A stretch of 64,000 bases of DNA from UBA4736 sp002404015 (GCA_036747295.1 DAIOCN010000005.1:48771-112770); one strand, 5' to 3'; shown: positions 38,246 to 46,920, counted from the stretch's first letter. Notes: generated by a model from the letters alone, not told the origin. Numbers and translations: made by a program.

Positions 38246-38505
38246 ATCTCGTTACGGCCGAGATGTGCGCCGATCGCGTCTATCGCGCTGAGGCCGAAAA
38301 CGATCGAAGCATCGGCCCCGACGTTCAACGCCTTAAGGATTTGGAGCTTGACCTAACCACCTCGCGTGAACTTTGGGGCGCCGGGGAGGATGGCGCAAAT
38401 GATCGGGCGGATATCCTCCGTCTGGCCGTGGAAGCCGCCGAGCGCCTAGCCCTAGTGGGGCATCCGGCCGGACGGATGGCGGCGAGCCTAGCCCGGATGG
38501 TCTGA
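38242..38505 (+). CDS. Small hypothetical protein, 87 aa
   Basis: ATG 38242 within the stop of the previous gene. NLVTAEMCADRVYRAEAEND, then helical acidic sequence (KDLELDLTTSRELWGAGEDG, ILRLAVEAAERLALVGHPAG). AGAAAGG lies just upstream. No family recognised. Right after its stop comes the 14-base motif that also follows the gene at 38569-38817. Confidence 0.55.
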   Translation: MNLVTAEMCADRVYRAEAENDRSIGPDVQRLKDLELDLTTSRELWGAGEDGANDRADILRLAVEAAERLALVGHPAGRMAASLARMV

Positions 38506-38506
38506 G

Positions 38507-38520
38507 GCGGAGAATTTTCG
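38507..38520 (+). repeat. GCGGAGAATTTTCG repeat after stop codon (second copy 38817-38830)
   Basis: The identical 14-mer occurs at 38507-38520, 2 bases after a TGA, and at 38817-38830, sharing the last G of a TAG. It is an imperfect palindrome around GAATTTTC, and a CGCGGTT/CCGCGTT echo follows both. Two exact copies just behind two small genes suggest a processing, termination or phage-type regulatory element, or a duplicated end. Confidence 0.55.
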
Positions 38521-38568
38521 CCCTACGCGGTTGGGGAGCGGCTAATTTAAGAGCTACCCTTCCGACTT

Positions 38569-38817
38569 ATGAAATGGAGCGAACTACCGGCCGGCGCCGA
38601 TGCGTCCAAGCTATCGGCTAGCGCCGAGCCGTGGGGGATCGGCCAATCGCTAGAACACCTATTTCGAGGCGTAATCACAGAGTCGGACGGCGTTACTCCG
38701 GTCGCACGGTGCTTCTGCCGGCCCGCCCATAACACCTCCCCGGAAGCCGAAGCTTGCGCCCTCGCTCGGCTGAAACAAGACTTCCCCGAGGCCGAGTCGG
38801 GTCCTAGCGGGGACTAG
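38569..38817 (+). CDS. Small hypothetical protein, 82 aa
   Basis: ATG 38569; TACCCT lies 8 bases before it (leaderless-type). MKWSELPAGADASKLSASAE, then GVTPVARCFCRPAHNTSPEA and LARLKQDFPEAESGPSGD. Two cysteines in CFC and no membrane segment. No family recognised. It is followed by the repeated 14-mer. Last of the small-gene cluster before the Ugp operon; 38831-38942 holds nothing clear. Confidence 0.5.
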   Translation: MKWSELPAGADASKLSASAEPWGIGQSLEHLFRGVITESDGVTPVARCFCRPAHNTSPEAEACALARLKQDFPEAESGPSGD

Positions 38818-38942
38818 CGGAGAATTTTCGTTAACCGCGTTTAGGCTTCGTAGTCGGTCAACTCAAGCGCAGTAGCTAAGATCGAATCGAAAAAGCCGAG
38901 CAAAGCGCCTGATGGTCGGTCAAGCGCTGCTCGGTCAAATTC

Positions 38943-40316
38943 CTATTTGGCCCCCACCGCCTGGTTGTACTGGTCGATGGCCGGCTGCATCGTGGCCACC
39001 GCGTCGTCCATCGCCTTCTGGGGCGTCGACTTCTTCAGGATGGCGGACTCGATGCCGACCTCGGCAGCCTGGCGGGCCTGCGGCATGACGCCCAGCAGGC
39101 AGCCCTGGGTGGCCTTGTCGAGCTTCGAGGAGTGCAGCTGGTCGATGGCCGTCTTGAAGCTGGGGTACTGCTGGACCCAGGCCACGTCCGTGGGGTCGTT
39201 GAGGGCCTTCTTGTCCACCGGGAAGTAGCCGGTGTGCGTGTGCCAGTAGGCCATGTTGTCGGCCTGCTCCAGGAATTTCACGAACTCCCAGGCCGCCTTC
39301 TGCTCGTAGCTGGGGTGCGAGTTGAGGATCCATAGCGAGGCGCCGCCGATGATGGCGCCCCCGGCCGAAGCGGCCGTCGGCTTGGGGAAGAACCCGGTGC
39401 CGAGCGTGAACTTGACGGTCGTCTGGTAGACGCGAAGGGCGCCGGTCGACTCGAGGTTCATGGCCATCCGGCCGGCCTTGAAGGCGTTCTGGGCGTCGGT
39501 GGTGTTACGGCCGGTGTTGAGCGCCAGCCCGTCGGCCACCATCTTCTGCCACCAGTCCACGATCTGAACGTCGGTCGGCTGGTTGAACAGCAGCTTGGTG
39601 GAGTTCTTGTCCCGGCCGTTGCCGTTGTTGCAGAACTGCTGGTCCGCCTTGGCCGTCATCTGCTCCAGGAACCAGCCGTAGATGGCGGCCCCGAACCCGT
39701 AGCGCACGGTCTGCCCGCTGGCGTCCTTGACCGTCAGCTTCTCCGCCGCGGTCCTGATCTCGTCGAGGGTCGTGGGCGGCTTGTTGGGGTCGAGGCCGGC
39801 CTTCTGGAACGCGTCCTTGTCGTAGTAGAGGAGAGGCGTGGAGACGTTCCAGGGCATCGAGTAGAGCTTGCCGCCGATCTGGTAGTAGCCAAGGATGTTC
39901 GGCTCCAGATCGGCCGTCGAGAACTTGGCGTTGTCGATGAAGGTCTGCATCGGCGTGATGGCCTTGGAGTCGACCATGAAGCGGCTGCCGACGTCGTAGA
40001 TCTGGACCATGGTCGGCAGCTGGTTGGCCTGGATGCCGGCCTTCACCTTCGCGAAGACGTCGTCGTAGTTGGCGCCGGCGCTGCTGGTCGTGACGTGGAT
40101 CTCACCCTTGTGGGCGTCGTTGAACTTCTGGGTCAGGAAGTTGGTGGCGTCCTGGTTGGCGCCGGCCGCGAACCCGTGCCAGAAGGTGACCTCGACCGGC
40201 TTGGAGGGCGGGGTGGCGTTGTCCAGCGCGCTGGGCTGGCTGGTGGTGCCGGTCCCGCCCCCGCAGGCGGCTACGAAGATGATCCCCAGGACCGCGAGTG
40301 CCAGACGTTTCATCAC
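38943..40316 (-). CDS. ugpB: UgpB-type sn-glycerol-3-phosphate binding lipoprotein
   Basis: 457 residues. Lipoprotein signal with lipobox FVAACG, Thr/Ser/Pro linker, then a family-1 solute-binding fold: VEVTFWHGFAAGANQDATNF, PTMVQIYDVGSRFMVDSKAI, LYSMPWNVSTPLLYYDKDAF. The UgpB-type elements AIIGGASLWIL and YWHTHTGYFPVDKKAL, plus the C-terminal GVMPQAR...STPQKAMDDAV, closely resemble E. coli UgpB by eye. It binds glycerol-3-phosphate or glycerophosphodiesters outside the cell. GTG 40316 or ATG 40313 both follow GGAGG. Last gene of the ugpA-ugpE-ugpB operon. Confidence 0.85.
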   Translation of the reverse strand: MMKRLALAVLGIIFVAACGGGTGTTSQPSALDNATPPSKPVEVTFWHGFAAGANQDATNFLTQKFNDAHKGEIHVTTSSAGANYDDVFAKVKAGIQANQLPTMVQIYDVGSRFMVDSKAITPMQTFIDNAKFSTADLEPNILGYYQIGGKLYSMPWNVSTPLLYYDKDAFQKAGLDPNKPPTTLDEIRTAAEKLTVKDASGQTVRYGFGAAIYGWFLEQMTAKADQQFCNNGNGRDKNSTKLLFNQPTDVQIVDWWQKMVADGLALNTGRNTTDAQNAFKAGRMAMNLESTGALRVYQTTVKFTLGTGFFPKPTAASAGGAIIGGASLWILNSHPSYEQKAAWEFVKFLEQADNMAYWHTHTGYFPVDKKALNDPTDVAWVQQYPSFKTAIDQLHSSKLDKATQGCLLGVMPQARQAAEVGIESAILKKSTPQKAMDDAVATMQPAIDQYNQAVGAK

Positions 40317-40326
40317 CTACTCCTCC

Positions 40327-41145
40327 CTAACCGCGCAATGCGCCCGAGGTAAGACCTCGGACTATATGACGCTGCCCGACGTAGATCAGGACCAGCGTTG
40401 GAATGAGGGCCAGTACCGTGCCCGCAAGTATGAAGTTGGGCGCCACCGCCGACTCGGTGTCGCGCAGCCGGCTGATGCCGATCTGGAGTGTCTGCATCTC
40501 GTCGGTCTTGGTCACCAGCAGCGGCCAGAAGTACTGGTTCCAGACCGAGATGAAGGTCCAGATCGAGAGGGTGGCCAGGGCCGGCCGGCTGAGCGGGACC
40601 AGGATCGTCCAGAGGAAGCGAAAGTGCCCGCAGCCATCGACCTGCGCGGCCTCGTAGAGGTCGCGCGGGAAGGTCAGGAAGTAGGTGCGCAGCAGGAACG
40701 TCCCAAAGCCGGCGGCCAGGAAGGGCAGGATCAGCGCCGGGTAGGTGTTGATCAGGCCGTTGGCGGCCATGAACAGGTAGTTGGGGATGATGATCGACTC
40801 CCACGGGATCATCATCGTGGCGAGGAAAACGCCGAAGACCAGGTTCCGGAACGGGAACCGGAGGAACGCGAAGGCGTAGGCGGAGAGCAGCGAGGTCAGC
40901 AGCTGTCCCAGCGTCACGGTCACCGCCACGATGGTGCTGTTGAGGTACTGGCGGGGCAGCGGGATGGCGTTCAGCACGTCCCGGAAGCTGCTCAGCTGGG
41001 GATGCGCGGGCAGCAGCGGCGAGGGGTAGTTGGCGAGCTCGCGCGCGGTCATCAGGCTGCCGCTGATCGCGAACAGGAGCGGGAAGAGAAGCACGAACGT
41101 GACCACGCTTAGTAGCGCGTAGTTCAGCGCCTTGGCAACACTCAT
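40327..41145 (-). CDS. ugpE: UgpE-type ABC importer permease
   Basis: 272 residues, six predicted membrane helices, MalG/UgpE subfamily (N-terminal YALLSVVTFVLLFPLLFAIS, SSFRDVLNAIPLPRQYLNST). The EAA loop EAAQVDGCGHFRFLWTILVP docks the ATPase. It ends AL-IPTLVLIYVGQRHIVRGL, typical of the family. It is 7 bases downstream of ugpA and 10 upstream of ugpB, so the three are one operon. No ugpC ATPase lies in the window, so the ATPase must come from elsewhere (shared MsmK/UgpC-type). Confidence 0.85.
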   Translation of the reverse strand: MSVAKALNYALLSVVTFVLLFPLLFAISGSLMTARELANYPSPLLPAHPQLSSFRDVLNAIPLPRQYLNSTIVAVTVTLGQLLTSLLSAYAFAFLRFPFRNLVFGVFLATMMIPWESIIIPNYLFMAANGLINTYPALILPFLAAGFGTFLLRTYFLTFPRDLYEAAQVDGCGHFRFLWTILVPLSRPALATLSIWTFISVWNQYFWPLLVTKTDEMQTLQIGISRLRDTESAVAPNFILAGTVLALIPTLVLIYVGQRHIVRGLTSGALRG

Positions 41146-41152
41146 CGCTCGA

Positions 41153-42091
41153 TCACCTGTAGAAGACCCGCCGCTCCAGCACGCCGAACTGGAGTCCGGT
41201 GATGACCACGACGATCACGAACAGGACCAGGGCCTGCGCGGAGGCCAGCCCGAAGTTGCTGGAGCCGAACGCGAAGGCATTGAGGTAAAGGCTGTACACG
41301 AGGGTGGTGGTGGAGCCGGCCGGGCCGCCCCGGGTGAGGATGTGGATCTGGCCGAACGACTGCAGCGAGAGGATCGTGGTCACCACCAGCAGGAAGAAGA
41401 GCGAGGGGGTGAGCAGGGGCAGCGTGACAAAGCGCGCCAGCGACCAGCCCGCGGCCCCGTCCAGCTTGGCCGCCTCGTACACCTCCTCGGGGATCGCCTG
41501 GAGGCCGGCCGAGAGCACTAGCACGTTGTAGCCGAGCTGGAGCCAGACGCTGGTCACCACGATGCTGGGCAGCGCAGTGCTGGGATTGGTCAGCCAGCCC
41601 ACGGGCGTCATATGGAAGTAGTAGAGAAAGCCATTGAAGATGCCGACGCCTGGGTTGAAGAAGACCGCGAAGATTACCGACGCGGTGGCGACGGAGAACG
41701 CGAAGGGGGTCGCCAGGAGCGTCCGGAAGATGCCGATGCCGGCGATCCGGGCCTGCAGAAGGAGGGCCAGCAGAAGGCCCAGCAAGATGCTGGCGAGGAC
41801 CGTCATGACCGTGTAGACGGCGGTTGTGAAGAGCGTGTCCCGGAGAGCGGGTGACGAGAGCATCTGCTGGTACTGGGCGAGCCCGACGAAGAGCGTGGGC
41901 CGGCCCACGATGTCGTTCCCGTAGAAGCTGAGGCTGATCGAGCGGAGCAGCGGCCAGAAGGTGAATAGGCCGAACACCGCCAGCGACGGCGCCAGGAAGA
42001 GCAGCGCCGTGAGGATGTCCTGCGGGCGGCGGCGCGGCCGGCTGGCGGTAGCCGTTGATGCCGCGGCGCGCCTCAGTCCTGCGACCTGCAA
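41153..42091 (-). CDS. ugpA: UgpA-type ABC importer permease
   Basis: 312 residues, MalF/UgpA subfamily with six helices after a basic N terminus (LTALLFLAPSLAVFGLFTFW, LFVGLAQYQQMLSSPALRDT). EAA loop EAAKLDGAAGWSLARFVTLP is followed by LLTPSLFFLLVVTTI and QSFGQIHILTRGGPAGSTTT. First gene of the operon; its upstream region (42092-42296) holds no gene. With ugpE it forms the channel for glycerol-3-phosphate or a similar polyol phosphate. A glycerophosphodiesterase gene (44694) close by fits this substrate. Confidence 0.85.
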   Translation of the reverse strand: MQVAGLRRAAASTATASRPRRRPQDILTALLFLAPSLAVFGLFTFWPLLRSISLSFYGNDIVGRPTLFVGLAQYQQMLSSPALRDTLFTTAVYTVMTVLASILLGLLLALLLQARIAGIGIFRTLLATPFAFSVATASVIFAVFFNPGVGIFNGFLYYFHMTPVGWLTNPSTALPSIVVTSVWLQLGYNVLVLSAGLQAIPEEVYEAAKLDGAAGWSLARFVTLPLLTPSLFFLLVVTTILSLQSFGQIHILTRGGPAGSTTTLVYSLYLNAFAFGSSNFGLASAQALVLFVIVVVITGLQFGVLERRVFYR

Positions 42092-42296
42092 GCTGCCTGG
42101 AGGATATCGCCCGGAGCGTTAACCCGGGTCCGCCGATCTGCGGCGAGCGGATTGGTGTCCAGGTGCGCCAGATCGTGGCCCGGGGCCGAGCACCGCAGTG
42201 AGCGCAGCGGCGCTGCGGGAACGAGGAGCGCAGAAGCCGGGCCGCGAGATGGTGTGCATGGGCGCCAAGGCGCCGTCGTGGATCGGTGGATCCGGG

Positions 42297-42770
42297 TTAA
42301 GAGTGGGGGCTCCGGTCGGTCACCGCCTGCCGGATCTGCTCCGCGTGGTCGTGGCAGTGTGAGGAGTAGATCTCCAGCCAGGTGGCGACCGAGTAGGGGC
42401 CGCTCTCGGCATGCGTGCCGGCCCGCTGCCAGTCCGCCTCCGAGATGTTGTCGAGGATCGATGCGGTGGTCTCGCGGGCGGCTCGGACGGCGTCCAGGGA
42501 CGGTGCGATCTGCCGGTTTCGATAGTGGAGGCGGCGAGCGAACTCGGCCTCGTCGTAGCCCTGGAGCAGGGGCGCCTCTTCAGCCAGCAGCCGGCGCAGC
42601 CGGATGGCGGAGGTCATCTCGCTGTCGGCGACGTGGTGGACGACCTCTCGGGCCGACCAGCCACCGGCCTCGGGCCGGTGGTCGAGCTGGGCGTCGCTGA
42701 GGTCGGCCAGGGCGGCCGCCAGGACCGCCGGCCCCTCCCGGTATCTCTTGATCAGCTGGTCTCTTTCCAT
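42297..42770 (-). CDS. DinB-family protein (putative metal-dependent)
   Basis: 157 residues, four-helix DinB/YfiT fold: ERDQLIKRYREGPAVLAAAL, RPEAGGWSAREVVHHVADSE, AEEAPLLQGYDEAEFARRLH, and YSVATWLEIYSSHCHDHAEQ. The His residues of HHVADSE and CHDHAEQ are in the positions of the metal triad. Family members act as thiol-dependent S-transferases or are uncharacterised. ATG 42770. A second DinB-like gene lies at 47466. Confidence 0.8.
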   Translation of the reverse strand: MERDQLIKRYREGPAVLAAALADLSDAQLDHRPEAGGWSAREVVHHVADSEMTSAIRLRRLLAEEAPLLQGYDEAEFARRLHYRNRQIAPSLDAVRAARETTASILDNISEADWQRAGTHAESGPYSVATWLEIYSSHCHDHAEQIRQAVTDRSPHS

Positions 42771-42832
42771 AGCCGCAGATGTTGGCAGCAGCGGTCGGCG
42801 GCCAGTGCTGGGCGATCTCGCGTCCGGCACCG

Positions 42833-44662
42833 TCAAACGACGCGCGCGGGAGTGCTCGCGAACTGGCGCCGGTAGAGCCGGGCATAGACGCCGTCGCCGG
42901 CGACCAGCTCGGCATGGGTGCCCTGCTCGACCAGGCGCCCGCCCTCCATGACCAGGATCACGTCCGCCGCCAGCACCGTGGACAGCCGGTGCGCGATGAC
43001 CAGCGAGGTGCGGCCTTTGAACAGGGGCTTGAGGGCCGCCTGGATGAGGTGCTCGGACTCCGAGTCGAGGTTTGACGTGGCCTCGTCGAGGATCAGGATG
43101 CGCGGGTCTTTCAGGATGACGCGGGCGATCGCCATCCGCTGCTTCTCGCCTCCGCTGAGGCGATGCCCGCGCTCGCCCACCAGGGTGTCGTAGCCGTCGG
43201 GCAGCGACTCCACGAAAGCGTGGATGTTGGCTGCCCTGGTGGCGGCCTCGATCTCGGCCTGGGTCGCCTCCGGGCGCACGTAGAGCAGGTTGTCGCGCAC
43301 GCTGGCGTGGAACAGGAACGTGTCCTGGAAGACGATCCCGATCGCCTCGCCGATGGAGTCCTGCGTCACGTCGCGGACGTCGACGCCGTCGATCCGCACG
43401 CTGCCCTCCAGGGGGTCGTGGAAGCGGGGCAGGAGCGACGTGATGGTGGTCTTGCCGGCCCCGCTCGGGCCGACCAGGGCGGCCAGCTGGCCGGGCTCGA
43501 CGTGGAAGCTGACGTTCTCCAGGGCCGGCTTGCCCTTGCGCTGGTAGCTGAAGCTGACGTCGTCGAACCGGACCTCGCCGCGGACCTGCCGAAGCGCCTT
43601 GGCCCCCGGCTTGTCGGCGATCTCCACGGGCAGGTCCGTGTACTCGAAGATGCGCTGGAAGAGGGCCAGCGAACCGACGACGTTCACCTGCAGGCTGGCG
43701 AGCTGGGAGACAGGTCCGTAAAGGCGGGCCAGCAGCATGGTGCTGAAGGTGACCACGGTGCCGACCGTGGCCCGGTTGGTCACCACCAGGTAGCCCCCGA
43801 AGAGCCAGAGGACGGCGGGACCGCCGCTGCCCAGCAGCCGCATCATCATGAAGAACCAGCGCCCGATCATCGCTGTCCGGATGTTCAGGCGCCGGAACTC
43901 GTCGAGCATGCGCGTGAAGCGGCGGCGCTCGAACGGACCCTTGGCGAACGCCTTGACGAGCATGAAACCAGAGATGCCGAAGGTCTCCGCGAGGTAGGCG
44001 TTGATCTCGCCCAGCCGCTCCTGCACCTGGCGGCGGGCGACGAAGGTGGCGCGCCCGACGCGCTGGCCCGGCAGCACGAAGAGAGGCAGGATGGCCAGCG
44101 ACACCAGGGTCAGCTGCCAGCTCCAGCCGAGCATCAGGAAGACCGTGGTCGCGATCAGGAAGACGTTGGAGACGAAATCGAAGAGCGTGTCCGACACGAC
44201 CGCCTGGACGCCGGCGACATCGCTCGTGATCCGCGACATGACGTCGCCGGTCTTGGTCCGCGTGAAGAAGCCCACCGACTGCTTCAGCAGGTGGTCGAAG
44301 ATCTGGTTGCGAAGGTCGTACATGATGCCCTGGCTGATCAGGTTCCGGACGTACGACTGGAGCACGTTCAGGAGTCCGTCCACGACCAGCGCCAGCAGGC
44401 TGAGCAGCACGAGGCTGACGACCAGGCTGTAGCTGCCGCCCGGCTTCAGTGCCTTGTCGATCAGGGCCTTGGTGACAATCGCCGGGGCCAGGCTGACGGC
44501 GGCCCCCGCGATGATGCAGGCCAGCACGACCAGCCCGTGGCGCCAGTAGGGCAGGAAGTAGGAGAAGACCCGCTTCAGCAGCGGCCACTCCACCTTCACG
44601 TCGGCGCCCCGGTTGCGGTCCGACAGGAAGGCCCTGGCGCCCCCCTGCCACATCATCCCCAT
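42833..44662 (-). CDS. ABC exporter, fused membrane and ATPase domains
   Basis: 609 residues. Six-helix ABC_membrane domain (about 35-330: LLKRVFSYFLPYWRHGLVVL, SVGFFTRTKTGDVMSRITSD, RRFTRMLDEFRRLNIRTAMI) followed by an ATPase with Walker A LVGPSGAGKTTITSLLPRF, Q-loop FQDTFLFHASVRDNL, signature RLSGGEKQRMAIARVIL and Walker B RILILDEATSNLDSES. MsbA/LmrA-like half-transporter acting as a homodimer, exporting a lipid, peptide or drug; substrate unknown. ATG 44662. Confidence 0.9.
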   Translation of the reverse strand: MGMMWQGGARAFLSDRNRGADVKVEWPLLKRVFSYFLPYWRHGLVVLACIIAGAAVSLAPAIVTKALIDKALKPGGSYSLVVSLVLLSLLALVVDGLLNVLQSYVRNLISQGIMYDLRNQIFDHLLKQSVGFFTRTKTGDVMSRITSDVAGVQAVVSDTLFDFVSNVFLIATTVFLMLGWSWQLTLVSLAILPLFVLPGQRVGRATFVARRQVQERLGEINAYLAETFGISGFMLVKAFAKGPFERRRFTRMLDEFRRLNIRTAMIGRWFFMMMRLLGSGGPAVLWLFGGYLVVTNRATVGTVVTFSTMLLARLYGPVSQLASLQVNVVGSLALFQRIFEYTDLPVEIADKPGAKALRQVRGEVRFDDVSFSYQRKGKPALENVSFHVEPGQLAALVGPSGAGKTTITSLLPRFHDPLEGSVRIDGVDVRDVTQDSIGEAIGIVFQDTFLFHASVRDNLLYVRPEATQAEIEAATRAANIHAFVESLPDGYDTLVGERGHRLSGGEKQRMAIARVILKDPRILILDEATSNLDSESEHLIQAALKPLFKGRTSLVIAHRLSTVLAADVILVMEGGRLVEQGTHAELVAGDGVYARLYRRQFASTPARVV

Positions 44663-44693
44663 GGTCCCTAAACCTACCCAGGAGGCGGGCTGT

Positions 44694-45458
44694 TCAGGCG
44701 GGCCACTGGGCGCGGAGAAGCGGCCCGATGTCCCGCGGCCGGTTGGTGAAGATGGCGTCGACCCGGGCTTCCAGGGACTGCTTGAGGCCGGCCTCGTCGT
44801 CCACTGTCCAGACTCCGAAGAAGCCGCCCTGGGCGTGCACCCCGTCGACCAGGTCTCGCGAAACGGCCGAGTAATGGGGCGAGTAGACGTCGGCGCCGGT
44901 GCGGCGGAGGAGCTCGGCCGGGTCCCCGGCGGGCACCACCTCGAGCACTCCGCACTGGAGGTCGGGCTCCATCTTCTTCATCGCTGCCACCCAGTCGTGC
45001 TCGAAGGAGATGACCGCCGACTGGCCGATCATGTCGAAGCGGCGCAGGCGCTCGACCAGCAGGCTGTCGAAACCGGGGTAGGGCTTGGGTCCCCGCTTGA
45101 GCTCGATCACGAAGCCGGCCCGGCCGGCGACGAGCTGCAACAGCTCGTCCAGCAGGGGCAGCCTCTCGCCTCGACCGGCGTCCAGCCGGCCGAGCTCGGC
45201 GACGGTCAGGTCGCGAACCAACCCCTTGCCGTTGGTCGTCCGATCGACCGTCTCGTCGTGGATCACGACCAGCTCGCCGTCGGCCGACATGTGGACGTCG
45301 CACTCGACCATGTCGCAGCCCAGCTCGAGCGCCGAGCGGAAGGACGCCAGCGTGTTCTCGGGCTCGTCGGCGGGGTTCCCGCGGTGGCCGCCGAGGCTGG
45401 GCCGACCGCTGTCCCTGGCCGACTGGTACCGCTCACGCAGAGTGGGAATCGGGGCCAA
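44694..45458 (-). CDS. Glycerophosphodiester phosphodiesterase (GDPD)
   Basis: 254 residues of the UgpQ/GDPD family TIM barrel: GGHRGNPADEPENTLASFRS with the catalytic His/Glu, ELGCDMVECDVHMSADGELV, VIHDETVDRTTNGKGLVRDL, and FGVWTVDDEAG near the end. It hydrolyses glycerophosphodiesters to glycerol-3-phosphate plus an alcohol. No signal peptide, so it is cytoplasmic, which fits hydrolysis after uptake by the UgpABE system 2.6 kb away. TTG start at 45458, divergent from the AAA+ gene across a palindromic promoter. Confidence 0.9.
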   Translation of the reverse strand: MAPIPTLRERYQSARDSGRPSLGGHRGNPADEPENTLASFRSALELGCDMVECDVHMSADGELVVIHDETVDRTTNGKGLVRDLTVAELGRLDAGRGERLPLLDELLQLVAGRAGFVIELKRGPKPYPGFDSLLVERLRRFDMIGQSAVISFEHDWVAAMKKMEPDLQCGVLEVVPAGDPAELLRRTGADVYSPHYSAVSRDLVDGVHAQGGFFGVWTVDDEAGLKQSLEARVDAIFTNRPRDIGPLLRAQWPA

Positions 45459-45466
45459 AACGCGCT

Positions 45467-45478
45467 CAGTCTAGACTG
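45467..45478. promoter_or_regulatory. CAGTCTAGACTG palindrome with a TAGACT -10 on each strand
   Basis: A perfect 12-bp palindrome between divergent genes. On the plus strand TAGACT (45472-45477) lies 6 bases before the GTG of the AAA+ gene. On the minus strand the mirrored TAGACT lies 9 bases before the TTG of the GDPD gene. One site may serve as a bidirectional -10, giving a leaderless mRNA on the plus strand. Confidence 0.5.
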
Positions 45479-45483
45479 GGCCG

Positions 45484-46881
45484 GTGGCCGGAACCCAAGC
45501 CTCCACGATCGGCGAGCTCCGCACCTCGGGGCACGTCCGCGAGACCGTCAAACAGGAGATGCGGCGGAACTTGCTGACCAAGTTGAGAGCCGGCGAACGG
45601 CTCCTCAGCGGCATCGTCGGCTTCGACGAGACGGTCGTGCCGCAGCTCGCCAACGCGATCATCTCCGGCCACGACATCATCCTTCTCGGCGAGCGCGGCC
45701 AGGCCAAGAGCCGGATCATGCGCTCCCTGGTGGCGCTCCTCGACCCGGAGGTCCCGGTGGTCGAGGGCTGCGAGATCAACGACCATCCCTACGACCCCAT
45801 CTGCCGCCGCTGCCGGGACCTGATCGGGGAGAAGGGCGATGAGGCGCCGGTGGACTGGCTGCCCCGCGACCGCCGCTACGGCGAGAAGCTGGCGACCCCC
45901 GACATCTCGATCGCCGACCTGATCGGCGAGGTTGATCCGATCAAGGTCGCCGAGGGCCGCTACCTGGCCGATGAGCTGACCATCCACTACGGCCTGGTTG
46001 CGCGCACCAACCGCGGCATCTTCGGCATCAACGAGCTGCCCGACCTGGCCGAGCGCATCCAGGTCGGCCTGCTGAACATCATGGAAGAGAAGGACGTCCA
46101 GATCCGCGGCTACCGCATCCGGCTGCCGCTCGACCTCCTGGTCCTGGCCAGCGCCAACCCCGAGGACTACACCTCCCGGGGCCGCATCATCACGCCGCTC
46201 AAGGACCGCTTCGGCTCCCAGGTCCGCACCCACTACCCGCTGGCCGTGACCGAGGAGATCGAGATCATGGAGCAGGAGCGGGTGCCGCCGCCCCCCGACG
46301 TGGACATCCTGATCCCCGGCTTCATGAAGGAGGTGGTGGCCGAGATCACGCACCTCGCCCGCCGCAGCCCGCACATCTCGCAGTCGTCGGGGGTCTCGGT
46401 CCGGATGTCGATCGGCAACTACGAGAACCTGGCCTCCAACGCGGTCCGCCGGGCGGTCCGCCTGCACGAGGCGCTCGCCGTGCCCCGCATCAGCGACCTC
46501 GAGTTCCTGGTCGCCTCGACCGCTGGCCGGGTGGAGGTGGAGGCGTTGGACGAGGGCAAGGAGGAGCAGGTCCTCAGCCGCATCCAGCGAGCCGCCGTCA
46601 GCGCGGTGTTCTCCCGCCACTTCGCGGCGGGCCAGTTCGAGAACCTGGTCAATCGCTTCGAGGAGGGCCAGATGATCGAGGTCGGCGAGGCCCAGCCCGC
46701 CGCCACCTACGTACGCACCGTGGGTGAGGCGCCCGAGATCGACGCCGCGCTCAAGCGGTTGGGCCTGCCCGACAAGCCCGAGGTCCGGGCCTCCGTCACC
46801 GAGTTCCTGCTGGAGGGCCTGCACCTCAACAAGCGGCTGAACAAGGACGAGATGGACGGCCGCGCGATCTACCGCCGCTAG
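45484..46881 (+). CDS. MoxR/ChlI-like AAA+ ATPase
   Basis: 465 residues. AAA+ core with Walker A variant IILLGERGQAKSRIMRSL (about 60-78), sensor region LLVLASANPEDYTSRGRIIT, arginine-finger segment ITPLKDRFGSQVRTHYPLA, and an all-helical lid to the C terminus. Walker B reads GIFGINELPDL, with Asn before the catalytic Glu instead of Asp. This belongs to the magnesium-chelatase/MoxR-type group often annotated as sigma-54-interacting, widespread in Actinomycetota and Chloroflexota and thought to be a chaperone with VWA partners. No VWA gene follows here. GTG 45484, leaderless. Confidence 0.8.
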   Translation: MAGTQASTIGELRTSGHVRETVKQEMRRNLLTKLRAGERLLSGIVGFDETVVPQLANAIISGHDIILLGERGQAKSRIMRSLVALLDPEVPVVEGCEINDHPYDPICRRCRDLIGEKGDEAPVDWLPRDRRYGEKLATPDISIADLIGEVDPIKVAEGRYLADELTIHYGLVARTNRGIFGINELPDLAERIQVGLLNIMEEKDVQIRGYRIRLPLDLLVLASANPEDYTSRGRIITPLKDRFGSQVRTHYPLAVTEEIEIMEQERVPPPPDVDILIPGFMKEVVAEITHLARRSPHISQSSGVSVRMSIGNYENLASNAVRRAVRLHEALAVPRISDLEFLVASTAGRVEVEALDEGKEEQVLSRIQRAAVSAVFSRHFAAGQFENLVNRFEEGQMIEVGEAQPAATYVRTVGEAPEIDAALKRLGLPDKPEVRASVTEFLLEGLHLNKRLNKDEMDGRAIYRR

Positions 46882-46919
46882 ACTCCCTCCCCCTTGTGGT
46901 GAGGGCCAGGGAGGGGGTC
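46881..46919. terminator. Bidirectional terminator hairpin
   Basis: GACTCCCTCCC (46881-46891) pairs with GGGAGGGGGTC (46909-46919), an 11-bp stem with one G-T wobble, loop 17. It sits between convergent genes (stop 46881, stop 46921), the expected place for a shared terminator. There is no T-run. Confidence 0.6.
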
Positions 46920-46920
46920 C

